Assembly: GCA_964436315.1 (NCBI GenBank)
Contig: CAYTCZ010000109.1
Span: forward strand, 1-13,722
Direction of reading: 5' to 3'
Length of the DNA stretch: 13,722 bases
Source: CAYTCZ01 sp964436315
Lineage (GTDB): Bacteria > Actinomycetota > Thermoleophilia > Gaiellales > Gaiellaceae
Shown: positions 11,086 to 13,722 of the stretch, piece by piece
Layout of the letters: each line of letters begins with the position of its first letter
How positions within the stretch are numbered: position 1 is the first letter of the stretch
The notes under the pieces: generated by a model
Database searches by the model: none
What the model was told of the DNA's origin: nothing
What the model saw: the letters and a program-made list of their open reading frames with translations, nothing else
Position numbers and translations under genes: made by a program

Positions 11086-12900
11086 ATGACCTACCAACCG
11101 ATCGAGAACTACGGGATCATCGGGAATCTCCACTCTGCGGCGCTCGTGGGGATGAACGGGTCTATCGATTTCCTCTGCGGTCCGGGCTTTGACGGTCCTT
11201 CGATCTTCGCGGCGCTTCTCGACGATGAGAAGGGTGGCCGGTTCCAGATCGCCCCCGTTCTCGAGGGTGCGAAGGCGAGGCAACTCTACCTGCCCAATAC
11301 CAACGTCCTCGTCACCCGATTTCTGTCGGAGACCGGCGTGGCCGAGATCACTGATTTCATGCCGGTTGACGACGCTGGCTTCTTCCGCGCGGTCGTACGT
11401 CGTGTCAAGACTGTGAGAGGTGAGATTCGCTTCCGCGCGGTCTGCGATCCACGCCCGGGCTATGCGAGAGTCCCCGTAAAGGTCGAACGGGAACACGACA
11501 GCATCCTCTTTCGAGTCGAAGGCTATGACCAGGCTACGGGGCGGCTTCACGCAACCATCCCCCTCGACGTCTACGACGGGACGGCGACCGCCGAGTTCGT
11601 CCTCGGCGCAGGCGAAACGGCGGAATTCATCCTCGCCGGCCGGCTGGCCGGAGAGGAATCGCCATCTGACCTCGCGCACTGGAGCGAGCAGGCGTTCGCG
11701 GCCACAGTGGCCTTCTGGCGGAGCTGGATCAGGCGATCGAAGTACCGCGGTCGATGGGCCGAAGAAGCCGTTAATCGCTCGGCCCTCGCCCTCAAGCTTC
11801 TGGTCTCGAAGGAGCATGGATCGATCGTCGCGGCGCCGACGTTCGGACTTCCGGAGGAAATCGGAGGCGAGCGTAACTGGGACTACCGGTACACGTGGAT
11901 TCGCGACTCGTCGTTCACGCTCTACGCGCTGCTCCGACTCGGCTTCGGCGAGGAAGCCGAAGGTTTCATGCGTTGGATCGAGGCTCGCTGTGGAGAGCTC
12001 AATCCTGACGGCTCGCTTCAGATCATGTACGGAATCGATGGGCGCCGCGAGCTCTCTGAAGAGACGCTCGATCACCTCGAGGGTTACTGCAACTCGAGAC
12101 CAGTTCGCGTTGGCAACGCCGCGTACGATCAGCTCCAGCTCGACATCTACGGCGAACTGATGGACTCGGTGTACCTCTACGACAAGTGGGTCGAGCCCAT
12201 CAACTACGACCTCTGGTCGAATCTCTGCCGCCTTATCGACTGGGTCTGCGGGAACTGGCGCAGTCCGGACGAGGGGATCTGGGAGGTTCGAGGTGGGAGA
12301 CAGGAGTTCCTCTACTCGCGTCTCATGTGCTGGGTTGCCCTCGATCGGGCGGTCCGGCTCGCGTGGAACGGATCGAGAGACGCACCAATCGACCACTGGG
12401 TCAGGGTGCGGAACGAGATCCATCGAGAGATCTTCACCGAGTTCTGGGACGCGGAAGGAAAGGTCTTTGTGCAGCGCAAGGCCTCGAAGACGCTTGACGC
12501 TTCCGCGCTCCTGATGCCGCTGGTTCGGATAATCGGGCCACGTGATCCGCGCTGGCTCTCCACGCTTGCCGCAGTTGAGCGTGACCTAGTGGATGACACA
12601 CTCGTCTACCGGTACCGGGTCGCCGAGGCTGCCGCGGACGGTCTCTCGGGGAGCGAGGGGACGTTCAACATGTGCTCGTTCTGGTTCATCGAGAATCTCT
12701 CGCGGGCCGGGCAACTGGATAAGGCGCGACTCAATTTCGAAAAGATGCTCGGCTACGGGAACCATCTGCGACTGTATTCCGAAGAGCTTGGCCCGAGCGG
12801 GGAACACCTGGGCAACTTCCCGCAGGCCTTCACCCACCTCGCGCTAATCAGCGCCGCGTTCGACCTCAACCGGCGTTTGGACGCCGCGCACGGCGCCTAG
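11086..12900 (+). CDS. Glycoside hydrolase family 15 (glucoamylase/trehalase type)
   Basis: From ATG at 11086 the product has 604 residues and begins MTYQPIENYGIIGNLHSAALVG, the standard opening of actinobacterial GH15 proteins; family length is about 600. Residues 1-200 form the N-terminal beta-sandwich domain and about 215-595 the (alpha/alpha)6 barrel. Diagnostic barrel motifs are GGERNWDYRYTWIRDSSF (260-277), HLEGYCNSRPVRVGNAA (330-346) and LGNFPQAFTHLALI (575-588). By analogy with glucoamylases, Glu400 in DEGIWE is the probable general acid and a Glu in YSEELGPSGE (564-573) the base. The family includes glucoamylases, isomaltases and trehalases, all releasing glucose, and sequence alone does not decide between them. 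No signal peptide is seen, so it is cytoplasmic. No Shine-Dalgarno precedes this ATG; upstream starts at 11041 and 10837 are less likely. Confidence 0.93.
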   Translation: MTYQPIENYGIIGNLHSAALVGMNGSIDFLCGPGFDGPSIFAALLDDEKGGRFQIAPVLEGAKARQLYLPNTNVLVTRFLSETGVAEITDFMPVDDAGFFRAVVRRVKTVRGEIRFRAVCDPRPGYARVPVKVEREHDSILFRVEGYDQATGRLHATIPLDVYDGTATAEFVLGAGETAEFILAGRLAGEESPSDLAHWSEQAFAATVAFWRSWIRRSKYRGRWAEEAVNRSALALKLLVSKEHGSIVAAPTFGLPEEIGGERNWDYRYTWIRDSSFTLYALLRLGFGEEAEGFMRWIEARCGELNPDGSLQIMYGIDGRRELSEETLDHLEGYCNSRPVRVGNAAYDQLQLDIYGELMDSVYLYDKWVEPINYDLWSNLCRLIDWVCGNWRSPDEGIWEVRGGRQEFLYSRLMCWVALDRAVRLAWNGSRDAPIDHWVRVRNEIHREIFTEFWDAEGKVFVQRKASKTLDASALLMPLVRIIGPRDPRWLSTLAAVERDLVDDTLVYRYRVAEAAADGLSGSEGTFNMCSFWFIENLSRAGQLDKARLNFEKMLGYGNHLRLYSEELGPSGEHLGNFPQAFTHLALISAAFDLNRRLDAAHGA

Positions 12901-12916
12901 GAATACGGAGGACTAA

Positions 12917-13722
12917 ATGCCGTCAGACACAGCTCAGGTCCACATGCCGCTCATCGAGATTCCCAAGATCCTGAACGGGCAGAAGGCGCTCGTTACCGGG
13001 GCCAACTCCGGCATCGGGAAGGCAGTGGCGATCGGACTCGGCCTCGCGGGAGCGGACGTCGTCGTGAACTACGTCGGGAACGAGCCAGCGGCCGCTGCCG
13101 TCGTCGAGGAGATAAGGGGTGCCGGCGTTACATCCTTCGCACACCGGTGCGACGTGTCCGACGAGAAGCAAGTCAAGGAGATGTTCCAACGGATAATCGG
13201 TGAGCTCGGAACGATCGACATCCTCGTCGCCAACGCCGGCTTGCAGCGAGATGCCCCAATCGACGAGATGACGCTCGAGCAGTGGGACAAGGTGCTAAGC
13301 GTCAACCTGACCGGTCAGTTCCTCTGCGCCCGTGAGGCGATTAAGGAGTTCAAGCGCCGCGGCGTCATCCCCGAGGTCTCGTGTGCCGCCGGGAAGATCA
13401 TTTCGATGAGCTCTGTCCACCAGACCATCCCCTGGGCCGGCCACGAGAACTACGCCGCATCGAAGGGCGGCGTCATGCTGCTCATGCAGAGCATCGCGCA
13501 GGAGGTAGCACCCCTTCGGATTCGCGTCAATGCGATCGCACCCGGAGCGATCCGCACGCCAATCAACAGGCCGGCCTGGGAGACCCCCGAGGCGTACGAC
13601 GCCCTGATGGAGCTGATCCCGTACCGGCGAATCGGTGAGCCCGCCGACATCGCTCGCGTAGCAGTGTTTCTCGCCTCGGACCTCGCCGACTACATCACCG
13701 GCACGACGATCCAGGTCGACGG
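12917..13722 (+). CDS. SDR oxidoreductase, glucose 1-dehydrogenase-like (3' end cut by window)
   Basis: An open frame of 268 codons that runs off the window end, probably missing only the last 10-20 residues. The start ATG follows GGAGG (12907-12911) at 5 bases. Classical SDR motifs are present: TGANSGIG (27-34) for NAD(P) binding, NAG (106-108), Asn130, and catalytic Ser166, Tyr179 and Lys183 (YAASK). The SMSSVHQTIPW stretch, 13 residues from Ser to Tyr, and the later GAIRTPIN segment closely match Bacillus-type glucose 1-dehydrogenases, which oxidise beta-D-glucose to gluconolactone. About 20 extra residues precede the Rossmann fold. The gene begins 16 bases after the GH15 stop, so the two form an operon in which released glucose may be the substrate. 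Substrate specificity is inferred; many SDRs share this signature. Confidence 0.9.
   Translation, partial: MPSDTAQVHMPLIEIPKILNGQKALVTGANSGIGKAVAIGLGLAGADVVVNYVGNEPAAAAVVEEIRGAGVTSFAHRCDVSDEKQVKEMFQRIIGELGTIDILVANAGLQRDAPIDEMTLEQWDKVLSVNLTGQFLCAREAIKEFKRRGVIPEVSCAAGKIISMSSVHQTIPWAGHENYAASKGGVMLLMQSIAQEVAPLRIRVNAIAPGAIRTPINRPAWETPEAYDALMELIPYRRIGEPADIARVAVFLASDLADYITGTTIQVD

Noticed and set aside
10783..12423. 546-codon open frame on the minus strand opposite the GH15 gene
   Set aside because: The product is a low-complexity Val/Arg/Pro-rich sequence without any motif. The plus-strand frame carries clear GH15 motifs throughout, so this is a GC-driven antisense shadow despite its length.
1..13722. 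CRISPR array, insertion sequence, rRNA, or defence cluster
   Set aside because: No regularly spaced repeats, transposase motifs, rRNA segments or known defence genes are visible. Any accessory cargo of the mobile element would be to the left of the window.

Overview
The window looks like chromosomal DNA from a high-GC member of the Actinomycetota. The evidence is strong G/C bias at third codon positions, frequent GTG starts, a WhiG/FliA-type sigma factor, a diverged EF-G paralogue and a GH15 enzyme next to a glucose-dehydrogenase-like SDR. A deep-branching class such as Thermoleophilia would fit, but that placement is inference and nothing here proves it.

Region 1 (about 1-1698) is the integration end of a mobile element. 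A small excisionase-like winged-helix protein (315-515) is followed 10 bases later by a tyrosine integrase (526-1641). The integrase points at the 3' end of a tRNA-Gly(GCC) gene (1699-1772, minus strand), as in tRNA-targeting integrative elements and prophages. The rest of the element lies to the left, outside the window.

Region 2 (1699-7997, all minus strand) is a tightly packed co-directional run. In transcription order it reads: small two-helix membrane protein, WhiG/FliA-class sigma factor, EF-G-like GTPase with altered G motifs, two-CxxC protein of unknown function, 72-residue Arg-rich protein, aldehyde dehydrogenase, stand-alone NIF3/CutA-like domain, RNase HI, tRNA-Gly. Gaps are 20-34 bases, and three junctions are 4-base GTGA stop/start overlaps, which implies translational coupling. 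A TAGAAT -10-like box directly before the first gene, abutting a 6-bp inverted repeat, is a candidate control point.

Region 3 (8085-10732) holds a 14-helix-type DHA2 family MFS exporter (minus strand) and, divergently, a voltage-gated K+ channel-type protein (plus strand). The 209 bases between them contain an inverted repeat.

Region 4 (10733-13722, plus strand) starts with about 350 bases in which I see no gene. It continues with a GH15 glucoamylase/trehalase-type enzyme (11086-12900) and, 16 bases later, an SDR closely resembling glucose 1-dehydrogenase that is cut by the window end. Together these could release glucose from an alpha-glucan or trehalose and oxidise it.

I found no CRISPR array, rRNA, insertion sequence or clearly new multi-gene system. 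The least explained material is the sigma / EF-G-like / two-CxxC / Arg-rich block and the unseen cargo of the mobile element.
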